A DNA stretch of 64,000 bases from contig JAOTOL010000905.1 of assembly GCA_034440575.1 (NCBI GenBank), positions 97,264-161,263 on the forward strand. The letters run 5' to 3'. The notes under the pieces are model-generated. The model did not search any database, had not been told where the DNA came from, and saw only the letters and a list, made by a program, of their open reading frames with translations. The DNA is from Imbricaverruca yamaguchii (lineage: Eukaryota; Arthropoda; Thecostraca; Neoverrucidae). Shown piece after piece: positions 55,146-64,000 of this stretch. Position 1 is the stretch's first letter. Each line of letters begins with the position of its first letter. A program made the translations under genes and the position numbers.

Positions 55146-55424
55146 GGCAGCCGTCAGGTATAACCCCCTCTGACCAAGAACAGAGTTGGAGCAGAAGACC
55201 CGGCGCCCCGATTACCCTTACCACCAGGTCCGCACACATCTGGTGGCCACATCATCACATCACATCACATCAATGGGAGGCTCACGCATATCCATCAGTC
55301 GGCCGAATCCATCGCCAGAGCCACTATGCGGACGGTAGCCACGCCCACATTCTGCGGCCCTTGTCACGGCGTCTGTCGGGCGCCTGTGCCGTCGAGGTGC
55401 GTTCATATCTTCCAAAGTTCGTAT

Positions 55425-55510
55425 CTTCCAATGTTCAAAGCTTCGAAGCTTCAAAGCTTCCAAATTGGAAGTGAACTTCCAATTTGGAAGTTGCGAACGT
55501 TGGAATATAT
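55425..55510. repeat. small inverted/direct repeat of 'ttcgaagcttcaaagcttcc'
   Basis: Local palindromic words (gcttcgaagcttc, ttccaaattggaagtgaact, tccaatttggaagttg) make short hairpins. Confidence 0.7.
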
Positions 55511-55764
55511 GAAATTTGGATGGTATGATGCACACCCGTGACACCGTCCGTAGATAGTGTAGGCGGGAGGAGACAGGGGTGTCGACGTTCGACGGGAGCG
55601 CGACTGCGTGTGGCGTAACACGATGCCACGTTTCTGCTCAAGAGCCGATGCACTGTGATTCATGATCGGGATGTCTGGCGTGGTGTTGGGTGGCGGGGGA
55701 GGGGTGCGCTGGACGTATTCTTTAAAGGCGTGACGCGCGTCGGTACGGCAGCTGTGACACAGTT

Positions 55765-55950
55765 TTGCAGTCACGTGATGTGATGTCACAGTCACGCGGT
55801 GTGATGTAACAGTCACGTGGTGTGATGTAACAGTCACGTGGTGTGATGTAACAGTCACGTGGTGTGATGTAACAGTCACGTGGTGTTATGGCACAGCCAC
55901 GTAGTGTGATGTTATAGTCGCGCGGTGTGACGTAACAGTCACGTGGTGTG
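55765..55950 (+). repeat. 21-bp tandem with E-box motifs
   Basis: About nine units of cagtcacgtggtgtgatgta plus a. Most contain the E-box CACGTG. Ends about 30 bases before the next candidate acceptor. Confidence 0.93.
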
Positions 55951-55980
55951 GACTAAGAACCACGTGACCTGTCGCGGCAG

Positions 55981-56062
55981 GTCAGTGTTGCCGCGGATCA
56001 GCGTCAGCACAGAGACGACTCGGCAGCTGACGCCGGCCTGGTCCCGCCACCGGGGCCGTCAG
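55981..56062 (+). CDS. FAM149-like: candidate FAM149-like 3' exon
   Basis: Acceptor cacgtgacctgtcgcggcag (or gtcag five bases on), donor GTCAG|GTGGGT. The preferred frame reads SVLPRISVSTETTRQLTPAW then SRHRGRQ. No stop, so the gene would continue. Family similarity here is weak, and order and splice sites are the only support. The exon end and donor recur, diverged, at about 56140-56170 and 56205-56230. Confidence 0.45.
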
Positions 56063-56299
56063 GTGGGTGTGGCCTAAACTATGCACCCGCCCATTGACCC
56101 CCGCCACCTGGGCCTCGTCTCTGTACCCCTTGCACTGCTACCGTTGCCCGGGCCGTCGGGTAGGTGCGGCACCTGCCCTGTGCAACTCTGTGCCGGACCA
56201 CTGCTCCCGCCGCCGAGACCGTTAGGTAGGCGCAGCCTCATCTCTGTACCCGCCCACTGACCCCCCGGCGGGTGTATGGTGGACCTTTGAATATGGTCT

Positions 56300-56965
56300 T
56301 AAACCCGGGTCTCTGGTGGGGGGGGGGGGAGGCGAGGTTGTTTGGTGGGCGGGGTGTGGTAAAAAACGGGCCAGCTGGACCCACACCCCCCCCATTGAAT
56401 CCCCCCCCCACCCCCCCAACCCCCCAACCCCCCACCCCCCGCCGTAAAAAAAGCGGGTGGAGAAAATAACTATAAAAAAAAACAAAAAAAAAAATAAACG
56501 CAGCATAAAATAACGGAGGGGTGTGTTATAACGGGGGGCGTGTTTTAAATGAGGGCCGGTTATTAAAACCGGCCGAGGGGGGACACAGTTTGTTGGCGGG
56601 GGTTGGGTTTAAACAGCGGTGACGGGGTAACCCCCGGAAGAGGGGCAGCGGCCACCCCGCCGGCGCCCGCCAAACCCCGGCGCCGGCCCAACCCCCCCCC
56701 GCCGGCGCCCCCCCCCCCCCGGGGGGGGGGGGAACCCCGGGGGGGGAGGGGGGGGGGGGGGGGGAAAAGGGGAAAGGGGGGGGAGAAAGGGGGGAAGGGG
56801 GGGGAAAAAACGGGCCCCTGGGGGGAGACCCCCCCCCCCCTCCCCGAGGCCCCCCCTCGCCGCCATGGAAAAAGGGGGGGGGTGGGACCCAAAAAAACGG
56901 GGGGGCACGGCCAGGAGGCGGAAACAAAAAAAAAAAAATACCCCGAAAAAAAAAAAAAAAATAAT
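56300..56965. other. homopolymer-rich block, probable low-quality consensus
   Basis: Runs of 8-20 G, C or A follow one another in sorted blocks (gggggggg, aaaaaaaa, cccccccc) with no ordinary sequence between. This looks like consensus error in a poorly covered or hard-to-read segment. Frames here should not be annotated. Confidence 0.8.
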
Positions 56966-57444
56966 AAAAACAGAGTCGACTGAGAGTCGTGAAAACCAGC
57001 GAGCTCCTCCCGGAATGACACGGTGTCGCGGCCGACCGGACGGCCGGACACAGCGCGATCGTGACGGCAGGCCGCCGCGCCTGCACGTGACGAGAGACGG
57101 CCGCCGAAATGTCCAGTTGTGTTCAAGGTACGCTAAATCTGCGCGTAGTCGATCGGCGAAACTCGACCGCCATCCACACAAATCGGCCCTCTGTCGCGTG
57201 TGTTCCGCGAGAGAAGCGGCCAGCAAATCAGCAGACACCCTTCGAACAAAAAACCGACAGTTCTCGGGGTGCGTTTTGTCGGGTAAAATGCAGACAACTT
57301 TTGTGTGACGTCAAACGTGGTAATATCGCGAAGTCGCGTAGACCAGAGAGCCGACCGTCAGACCAGAGAGCCGACCGTCCGTTCTGTCCACGGCCACGCT
57401 TTCCGGCCCAGTCCGCGCTGCAGCCCGCCCACAGCCCAGTCTCC

Positions 57445-57600
57445 CGACCAACACGACGCCGGCTGCTGTCGGCATCTCCGGGCTGGCGGTGCCCGCAGCA
57501 AACTGGCGTCGGCGGCGCGCGCTGCTGTCGGCATCTCCGGGCTGGCGGTGCCCGCGGCAAACTGGCGTCAGCGGCGGCGCGTGCTGTGCTGCGGCGGGGG
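57445..57600 (+). repeat. about 50-bp duplication, two to three copies
   Basis: gctgctgtcggcatctccgg followed by gctggcggtgcccgc(a/g)gcaa and actggcgtc(g/a)gcggcg occurs at 57469-57518 and 57519-57570, with a partial third copy. Coding status unclear. Confidence 0.85.
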
Positions 57601-58084
57601 TGATGACCCAGACAGGTGTGACCCAGGCAGGTGTGGCGGTGGTCTCCGTGGTGCGGCCCATGTGACACCTGAGGCCAACGCAAGGCTATCGCAGGTCAGG
57701 TGGGGTCAGGTCAGACGCCGCCGCGAGCGTTGCCCCTGTGTTTCTAGTCGAGCAACAGCGCCGGTGGCTCGCACCCCGCACGAGCCGGCCGACGTACGTC
57801 ACGTTTGTGTTGTATTCACCCACACGTCAGTCATAGTATTTATTTACGCACACGCACACACACGCGTTACCATTTTGTTCTGTGATATGGCGCTGATCTG
57901 TGTGCGCTAGTTCAGCGCGCCGCACAGCTGCTGGCTGTGCACGAATGTGTCATGACGTATGCGGCCCGCACCTGCATGGAGGCACCGTCCGTCCACACTC
58001 GGGTCCCGGTCGGAGGGACAACCGGACACTTTGAACGTAGCAAACGTGTCCTGGCTGGCTGGTCACGTAAATACGTATTAGCCT

Positions 58085-58275
58085 GTGGCGGCGGGAGACG
58101 TAATTACGTTAGTAAATACGTCACCAGCTTCTTGCAGCAGGAAACGGAATTACGTTAGTAAATAAGTATACTAACGTATTTACATTAGTAAATATGTCTA
58201 CTAACGTATTTACGTTAGTAAAAGCATGTACTAACGTGTTTACGTTAGTAAATACATCTACTAACGCATTTCCGC
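58085..58275. repeat. array of TACTAACGTA..TACGTTAGTA palindromes
   Basis: The palindromic half sites tactaacgta and tacgttagta alternate across about 150 bp (for example 58196-58218 tactaacgtatttacgttag plus ta). Each pair can fold into a hairpin. Confidence 0.85.
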
Positions 58276-58486
58276 AAGTAAATGTTTCTCATCTAGACGT
58301 GTAGTCAGTGACGAACCGTCTCTGGAGACGGCTCAGTCCCCGACGCGCGTCCGAACAACAGTCTGCCCACTGATTGTGCGCAATAAATTGTGGACATCCC
58401 GACGAGTGAAGGTGCCTGTCAGTCGCTGAGCACGGACGCTGCGGCAGAAACGCGGCCCGAGTCGTGCGTCGTGTTCATTGACTGAT

Positions 58487-58533
58487 TATTTGGGCTTAAG
58501 GGCGCATCAACTGCTACTGGTTATGTAGCGCCC
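58487..58533 (-). mobile_element. LINE/SINE 3'-tail fragment
   Basis: ttgggcttaagggcgcatca then actgctactggttatgtagcgccc, inverse of the LINE 3' end. Confidence 0.65.
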
Positions 58534-59115
58534 AGTGCGTCGTGCTCAGTCTGAACAGTTGGCAACACGGAGCGGGACGCACTGTGACCCGCCGGCGGTG
58601 TTGCCGCGCGGCCCACGCTGACCCACGCTCCACACACCGTCCGTGGTGACACAACACCACGTGACTTATCACGAGCGTAGGCTCTCCTGGGCCGAGGCGG
58701 GTCCCCAGGCGTCCATACCGAGCACGGCGCGGCCGGATCTCCGCCGCCGCACACCTCGGGGACTGGCGGAGTCGACACACACACACACACCTCTGGAGGT
58801 CACGTGGCCAGGTCACGTCATAAAGTCAGGTGGGTCACGTGGTCAGGTCAGGCAGGCCACGTGACCTGGTCAGGCAGGTCACGCCACCAGTTGAGACAGG
58901 TGATGCTATCAGGTCCAGACTCCACTGATCTCATTCCGTGCCAGCACCAAATGAGGCAGCTGCAGCCGTTATCACATACTGTCACCAGACAAATCACTGG
59001 ACTGTCACTGTGTGCAACAGCTTCAGCTGACATCACATGGAGCGGCTGCAGTCGGCATCACATAGTCAACTGTCGCCACACAGCGCAGCTTCAGCTTCAG
59101 CACCTTCAGCCGGCA

Positions 59116-59331
59116 TCACATGAAGAAGGCGGCCAGCTCGGCCATCTTGTCGCGCGGCCGGCCGTCGTCGCCGCCGCCCCGGCCCCGGCCCCGGCCCCGG
59201 CCGCGGCTGCCACCGCGCGGCCGGCCGGCCGTCTGCTGCGCGTGCTTCATCTGCACCAGCGGCGTGAGCGCGGCCGTGCAGAACAGGCAGCCCTCGGCGG
59301 CGGCCGCCCTGTCCGCCAGCCGAGACTTCTC
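59116..59331 (-). CDS. terminal exon of an unrecognised gene, CxxC and RG-rich
   Basis: 216 nt, 71 codons plus TGA, minus strand. Acceptor cgccgccgtcgacag, phase 0. It begins EKSRLADRAAAAEGCLFCTA, continues ALTPLVQMKHAQQTAGRPRG, then a GRGRGRG run and RPRDKMAELAAFFM. CLFC pairs with the CDSCGAC cluster of the preceding exon to suggest a C-terminal zinc-binding module. The RG run may bind RNA or be disordered. The gene's main body lies outside or to the right. I cannot name the family. Confidence 0.72.
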   Translation of the reverse strand, partial: EKSRLADRAAAAEGCLFCTAALTPLVQMKHAQQTAGRPRGGSRGRGRGRGRGGGDDGRPRDKMAELAAFFM

Positions 59332-59375
59332 CTGTCGACGGCGGCGGGCGTCACGCTGACTGACCTCTCATCGGG

Positions 59376-59560
59376 GGGACGAGTGGTCTAGGCGGGGGGG
59401 GACGAGTGGTCTAGGCGGGGGGGGACGAGTGGTCTAGGCGGGGGGGTCAAATCCAGGTAGCCATGAGGACGAGTAGAGGACCACTGAACTGACAGAAGAG
59501 GTCTCGGCAGCGCTGTCGGCCAGCCGAGACTTCTGTCGACGGGTCGGGCGTCACGCTGAC
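59376..59560. repeat. duplicated acceptor region of the terminal exon
   Basis: Three units of gggacgagtggtctaggcgg, then a second copy of cggccagccgagacttct and gtcgacgg at about 59505-59545. On the minus strand the latter is the acceptor (GTCGACAG) and exon start of 59116-59331 with a small deletion. Confidence 0.8.
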
Positions 59561-59743
59561 TGGCCGGGGCGGGCATCATGGGGGGGGGGATATGCTGTCA
59601 GATGGCTCGCCATACGGACGCGTCATAAGAAACATAGCCACTCAGGCAACTACAAACCCACAGGACCCGGGCCGGCCTCAGATACTGTCTAGCGCCACAC
59701 GTATACATATATTCACACACAAATAGGACCTGGGCCGGCCGTA

Positions 59744-59903
59744 GGGACGAGTAGCCTGGGGGTAAGTCGTCCGTCTCACGATCGAAAGATTGTGGGTTCG
59801 AGCCTCGCCTGTCGCTACTCTTCGCCCGCGACCAATCGGCGTGAGAGACTGGCGATGCTACGTGACTCAACGGTCGAAGTGTTGTAAAACCAATAACCAC
59901 CAC
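59744..59903 (+). mobile_element. SINE family B
   Basis: Head gacgagtagcctgggggtaa, B box gtgggttcgagcctcgcctg, core gcccgcgaccaatcggcgtg, tail gatgctacgtgactcaacgg and aaaccaataaccaccac. Confidence 0.9.
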
Positions 59904-59959
59904 GCCTCATGGGGGGGGGAGAGGGTCTGCCGTCAGCTGGCTCAGACCACTCGAGACCG

Positions 59960-60600
59960 CGGCACAACTGTGCCCCGGCTGGGCGTCAGAATCGCAAGCA
60001 AAAACTAGATGCTGGGCTCACGTTTTATTTTATATCATTAATCATCAATTGTCACTCTTTGATGTAGGCAAGCCGGAGTCATATTTTGCACACAAAATTG
60101 TCCTGCTGTAAGTTATCAGAACTACATTGTAGGTAAAGACGTATGAATTGCATGTAAAGACTCAACGCTGGGCTTACGTCCAAGGTCTTACATCATTGCC
60201 CCTTATCTTCCATATTTTGACGTAGGCAAGATGTGGTGAATTCTTCATAAAAAATTGACATGCCATAGTCATCGATTTTGTTCCGCGCTGTGCTTAAGAA
60301 CACCAAACAAGCCTGAAGATGAAGGGAATTCGCGTTCCCTGCGTCTTATTACGATAGAGAAGTTGGTGCAAGAATTTCACATGAATCGGTCCCACACCAA
60401 TCCCAGGACCTCCGCAGCAGGAAATGGGTCAGGTAGACTGGCTGAGATATTGTGTTTTACCCTAGCATTTCTCAAGAGGTCAAGCCAATGGCTTTTTCCT
60501 CTGGCGTTAACTTTGAGGCTGTTTAACCCGAACCGGCCATGGAGGCAGTCCATCAGTGCCTCCAGGGCGGACAGACCGGCGAGCCACAGCCACACTGACT
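59960..60600. other. non-repetitive stretch, no gene supported
   Basis: Ordinary-composition sequence, probably intron of the minus-strand gene between 59331 and 61236. The short frame MNRSHTNPRTSAAGNGSG (plus) has no splice or family support. Confidence 0.5.
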
Positions 60601-60602
60601 TG

Positions 60603-61235
60603 TTCCTTGACAGTGCAGGCGCCGTCCACTGACCTGTTTATACTTGACCTTGGCACTACAGGCGCCGCCCACTGACCTGTTTATACTCGACCTTGACGGT
60701 GCAGGCGCCGCCCACTGACCTGTTTATACTCGACCTTGACAGTGCAGGCGCCGCCCACTGACCTGTTTATACTCGACCTTGACGGTGCAGGCGCCGCCCA
60801 CTGACCTGTTTATACTCGACCTTGACGGTGCAGGCGCCGCCCACTGACCTGTTTATACTCGGCCTTGACGGTGCAGGCGCCGCCCACTGACCTGTTTATA
60901 CTCGACCTTGACGGTGCAGGCGCCGCCCACTGACCTGTCTATACTCGACCTTGACGGTGCAGGCGCCGCTCACTGACCTGTTTATACTCGACCTTGACAC
61001 TGCAGGCGCCGCCCACTGACCTGTTTATACTTGACCTTGGCACTGCAGGCGCCGCCCACTGACCTGTTTATACTCGACCTTGACGGTGCAGGCGCCGCCC
61101 ACTGACCTGTTTATACTCGACCTTGACGGTGCAGGCGCCGCCCACTGACCTGTTTATACTCGACCCTGACGGTGCAGGCGCCGCCCACTGACCTGTTTAT
61201 ACTCGACCTTGACGGTGCAGGCGCCGCACACTGAC
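60603..61235. repeat. 43-bp minisatellite made of an exon end and donor
   Basis: About 14 copies of a 43-bp unit (tgacctgtttatactcgacc, ttgacggtgcaggcgccgcc, cac). On the minus strand each is the last 36 nt of the exon at 61236-61341 (GGCGCCTGCACCGTCAAGG to TATAAACAG) plus GTCAGTG. Very low divergence. Confidence 0.97.
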
Positions 61236-61341
61236 CTGTTTATACTCGACCTTGACGGTGCACGCGCCGCACGAGTCGCACGTGGTCGGCAGCACGGTGA
61301 CGTGTGCCGCCTGCTCGAACAGGCTGATGATGACGTCACAC
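61236..61341 (-). CDS. penultimate exon of the unrecognised CxxC gene
   Basis: 106 nt on the minus strand. Acceptor acgtgtgcccggcag, entry phase 2; donor AAACAG|GTCAGT, phase 0. It encodes CDVIISLFEQAAHVTVLPTT then CDSCGACTVKVEYKQ. The Cys cluster CxxCxxC and the following CLFC in the last exon resemble a small zinc ribbon or treble clef. Phase 0 exit agrees with the terminal exon. Confidence 0.74.
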
Positions 61342-61521
61342 CTGCCGGGCACACGTGTGTGTGACGTCACCTGTCTGACGGACGGTGTCGTCGGCGGACC
61401 GGGGCGCACTGGACAGCTGGCGTCAGGGCTTCGCTTCGCGTCTACACAGATTTGCACGGGTTCATTCAGTGTTAGCGAAGAACACTGTCAGTGCGTTCGA
61501 AAGAAGAACACTGGGCTCTTT

Positions 61522-61799
61522 CAGTGTAAAATAATTTCCCATGTGGCCTGGAAGTGCACAGTAAATGGAGTTGTGGTATTTCATCTTCGTCTTCGGTTTT
61601 TACCATTTTGCCACATGATGTATGCGCAGTCATGCACACAACTGCTAAATAATGTAAAATTCATGTGACTGAAGTGAAAGGCATTCCGCTTTTTAATCCT
61701 TAAGTGGCAATCCCTATATTTTCTTCGATCTTTCACTATTCCCAAGCAACTTCTTCCTTCATCCACACAGTTAATGGTGAAGTAACTTTTAGGACACTG
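61522..61799 (+). mobile_element. hAT-like MITE, copy 4
   Basis: 278 bp from CAGTGTAAAATAATTTCCCA to ..aacttttaggacactg with a perfect 8-bp duplication ggctcttt (61514-61521 and 61800-61807). No coding capacity. Confidence 0.95.
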
Positions 61800-61854
61800 G
61801 GCTCTTTTGTGACCCATCTCACCGCGTGGCAAAATGACGTCGCCAACATCTCCC

Positions 61855-61920
61855 ACGGTCGGATTCGTCAGGGTTGTGAAGGTTGTGGGATTCGAACCCA
61901 CTACGGTTGCCGGTTCAAAG
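61855..61920 (-). mobile_element. SINE head fragment
   Basis: ggttgtgggattcgaaccca then ctacggttgccggttcaaag has a B-box-like core with no A box or body. Too short to assign to a family. Confidence 0.4.
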
Positions 61921-62059
61921 CCTCGCCGACTGTGCCTCCGGGACCCCCGGAGGTCTGCGCAGACCGAAGACCCACAGTGTGCTCTGCAGCCAGCGAACGC
62001 AAACTGTTTGCAGCCACAGCCGCTCTCTGCGCCGGGGTCCACACTGTTGACGCACATTT

Positions 62060-62335
62060 CACAGCGGGGGCCACACCTGTTGTAGCCCAGGTCAGGTCAG
62101 CCCGGCCTCCAGTGGCGCCCATACTGGTCACAGCAAACACTCCAGCGAGGTTGGTACCTGTTGCAGCCCATACTCCAGTAGGATCGGTACCTGTCACAGC
62201 CCAGCTCCCAGTGGAGCCCACACCCGTCACAGCTCAGCTCCCAGTGGAGCCCACACCAGTCACAGCCCAGCTCCCAGTGGAGCCCACACCCGTCACAGCC
62301 CGGGTTCCAGTACGGTCAGTACAGTCGGTCACGGA
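62060..62335. repeat. diverged left part of the 33-bp minisatellite
   Basis: Units of cacagcccagctcccagtgg and agcccacacc(c/a)gt, related to the array at 63312-64000 but more diverged. Confidence 0.85.
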
Positions 62336-62554
62336 AGCGTCTTCCTGTCTCATGATGCCTTTGCTTTGGCTTTCCAGTATGAACGTACGCTGTGCCGCTC
62401 CACAACAATTATCGGCAGGAAACACAAAGCGTTCGATTGTCGCCTGTCTGCAGGAGTCCGGCGGTAGCCGGCTCACTGAACTGCCAATGCTGTTTCGCTA
62501 TGACGTGACAAAGCGTACGTTCCTGGTGACCAGCCATTGTAAAGGCGCATTGGA

Positions 62555-62716
62555 TTTGTTGGTTATTGGTTTTACGACACATCGACCGTCGAGTCATGTA
62601 GCGTCGCCAATCTCTCACGCCGATTGGTCGCGGGCGAAGACTAGTGACAGGTGAGACTCGAGCCCACAACGTTTCGATTGTGAGACGAGCAACTTACCCC
62701 TAGGCTACTCGTCCCC
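62555..62716 (-). mobile_element. SINE family B, full length
   Basis: Tail tttgttggttattggtttta, core attggtcgcgggcgaagact, head gagactcgagcccacaacgt. Perfect 14-bp target duplication aaaggcgcattgga at 62541-62554 and 62717-62730. Confidence 0.95.
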
Positions 62717-62849
62717 AAAGGCGCATTGGAACATATTTACATACCTCCGTGGCCAGCTGTACCTGTTGCCACAGAGTTTCCAGTACGGTCAATACTTGTT
62801 GCAACCCAGCTCCCAGTGGTGTCCACACCTGTCGTAGCCCAGCCGCCAG

Positions 62850-63013
62850 GAGGGGACGAGTGGTCTAGTGGTAAGTTGCTCGTTTTCTAATCAAAAGGTT
62901 GTGGGTTCGAGTCTCACCTTTCACTGCTCTTCGCCCGCGACCAATCGGCGTAAGAGATTGGCGACGCTGCATGACTCAATGGTCAATGTGTCTAAAAACC
63001 AAGAACCAACCAA
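62850..63013 (+). mobile_element. SINE family B, full length
   Basis: Head ggggacgagtggtctagtgg taagttgctc, B box gtgggttcgagtctcacctt, core ttcgcccgcgaccaatcggc, tail gctgcatgactcaatggtca. Target duplication ccagccgccag at 62839-62849 and 63014-63024. Inserted into the minisatellite. Confidence 0.94.
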
Positions 63014-63042
63014 CCAGCCGCCAGTGCGGTACGTACCTGTGG

Positions 63043-63311
63043 CAAATAATTGACCATGTGGCCTGGAAAGTCACAGTTAATTGAATTGTGCTGTTTCATC
63101 CATGTCTTAGGTTTTTACCATTTTGCCACATGTGTGGGGTCATTATACACACGACTGCTAAATAATGTAAAATGCATGTGACTGAAGCGAAAGGCATTCG
63201 CTTTTTTAATCCTTAAGTGGCGATCCTTTATTTTCTTCCAATCTTTCACTATTCCCAAGCAACTTCTTTCTTCATCCACACAGTTAATGGTGAAGTAATT
63301 TTAGGACACTG
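63043..63311 (+). mobile_element. hAT-like MITE, copy 5, left end damaged
   Basis: Matches copies 1 and 4 from aaataattgaccatgtggcc to ..taattttaggacactg, but lacks the first CAGTGT bases and shows no matching 8-bp duplication. It sits within the 33-bp minisatellite. Confidence 0.88.
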
Positions 63312-64000
63312 GTCCGCACCTGTTACAGCTCAGTTTCCAGTGCGGTCCGTACCTGTCGCAGCACACACTCCAGTAAAGTTAGTACCTGTTGCAGCCGAGT
63401 TTCCAGTACAGTTAGTACCTGTTGCAGCCGAGTTTCCAGTACAGTTAGTACCTGTTGCAGCCGAGTTTCCAGTACAGTTAGTACCTGTTACAGCCGAGTT
63501 TCCAGTACAGTTGGTACCTGTTACAGCCCAGTTTCCAGTACAGTTAATACCTGTTGCAGCCGAGTTTCCAGTACAGTTAGTACCTGTTACAGCCGAGTTT
63601 CCAGTACAGTTAGTACCTGTTGCAGCCGAGTTTCCAGTACAGTTAGTACCTGTTACAGCCGAGTTTCCAGTACAGTTAGTACCTGTTACAGCCGAGTTTC
63701 CAGTACAGTTAGTACCTGTTGCAGCCGAGTTTCCAGTACAGTTAGTACCTGTTGCAGCCGAGTTTCCAGTACAGTTAGTACCTGTTGCAGCCGAGTTTCC
63801 AGTACAGTGAGTACCTGTTACAGCCGAGTTTCCAGTACAGTTAGTACCTGTTACAGCCGAGTTTCCAGTACAGTTAGTACCTGTTGCAGCCGAGTTTCCA
63901 GTACAGTTAGTACCTGTTGCAGCCGAGTTTCCAGTACAGTTAGTACCTGTTGCAGCCGAGTTTCCAGTACAGTTAGTACCTGTTGCAGCCGAGTTTCCAG
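63312..64000. repeat. 33-bp minisatellite running off the right end
   Basis: About 20 copies of a 33-bp unit (cctgttgcagccgagtttcc then agtacagttagta). Because 33 is a multiple of 3, one frame reads LVPVAAEFPVQ repeatedly. On the minus strand each unit holds GCTGCAACAG|GTACTAAC, a donor-like junction. Confidence 0.96.

Noticed and set aside
54683..55240. Cysteine/valine-rich secreted protein on the minus strand
   Set aside because: Translation of (CATA)n and (CAGA)n microsatellites.
56526..57238. Proline- and glycine-rich ORFs
   Set aside because: They derive from the homopolymer block that looks like bad consensus.
63217..63810. Repetitive protein LVPVAAEFPVQ
   Set aside because: A 33-bp minisatellite in frame by arithmetic, starting inside a MITE.

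Overview
This is eukaryotic nuclear DNA. It carries intron-split genes with GT-AG junctions, tRNA-derived SINEs, a LINE 3' end, non-autonomous hAT-like DNA transposons and a very heavy load of mini- and microsatellites. There is no operon, CRISPR array, phage or plasmid structure. A C2H2 zinc-finger gene with a ZAD-like exon, short CCTAA-type motifs and the SINE content suggest an arthropod, perhaps a crustacean such as a barnacle. That assignment is inference and no species can be named. Almost every long open reading frame in the window is a translated tandem repeat. The real exons are short, and I supported them by splice sites, intron phase and protein pattern.

Layout. About 2.7-9.6 kb, minus strand: a gene for a secreted, cysteine-rich protein I do not recognise (three phase-consistent exons, possibly a fourth). 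16.3-29.1 kb, minus strand: an eight-exon C2H2 zinc-finger gene. Every internal intron phase agrees, and three of its five fingers are split by introns yet rejoin with exact C2H2 spacing. 31.4-35.1 kb, minus strand: three further phase-consistent exons with a good start codon, either the 5' part of the zinc-finger gene or a separate gene. 35.2-40.2 kb: an AT-rich stretch with no gene seen. 40.3-56.1 kb, plus strand: a FAM149-like (DUF3719) gene whose HLRxLG motif is completed across an intron. 59.1-61.3 kb, minus strand: the last two exons of an unrecognised gene with paired CxxC motifs. 62-64 kb: a 33-bp minisatellite that runs off the window.

The most unusual feature is how the tandem repeats sit relative to the genes. 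In all the gene models, minisatellites start at exon-intron junctions. In the clearest cases the repeat unit is a copy of the exon edge plus the splice donor or acceptor, stacked on the intron side. Introns are therefore lined with dozens of extra splice sites, while only the copy touching unique exon sequence keeps the reading frame.

The mobile elements form a readable ecosystem. At least four tRNA-derived SINE families are present, several copies with target-site duplications. One LINE 3' end resembles the tail of two SINE families. A 280-bp MITE family has 8-bp target duplications that are perfect in three of five copies. One SINE insertion has its empty site present elsewhere in the window. 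A homopolymer-rich block at 56.3-56.96 kb looks like poor consensus sequence rather than biology.
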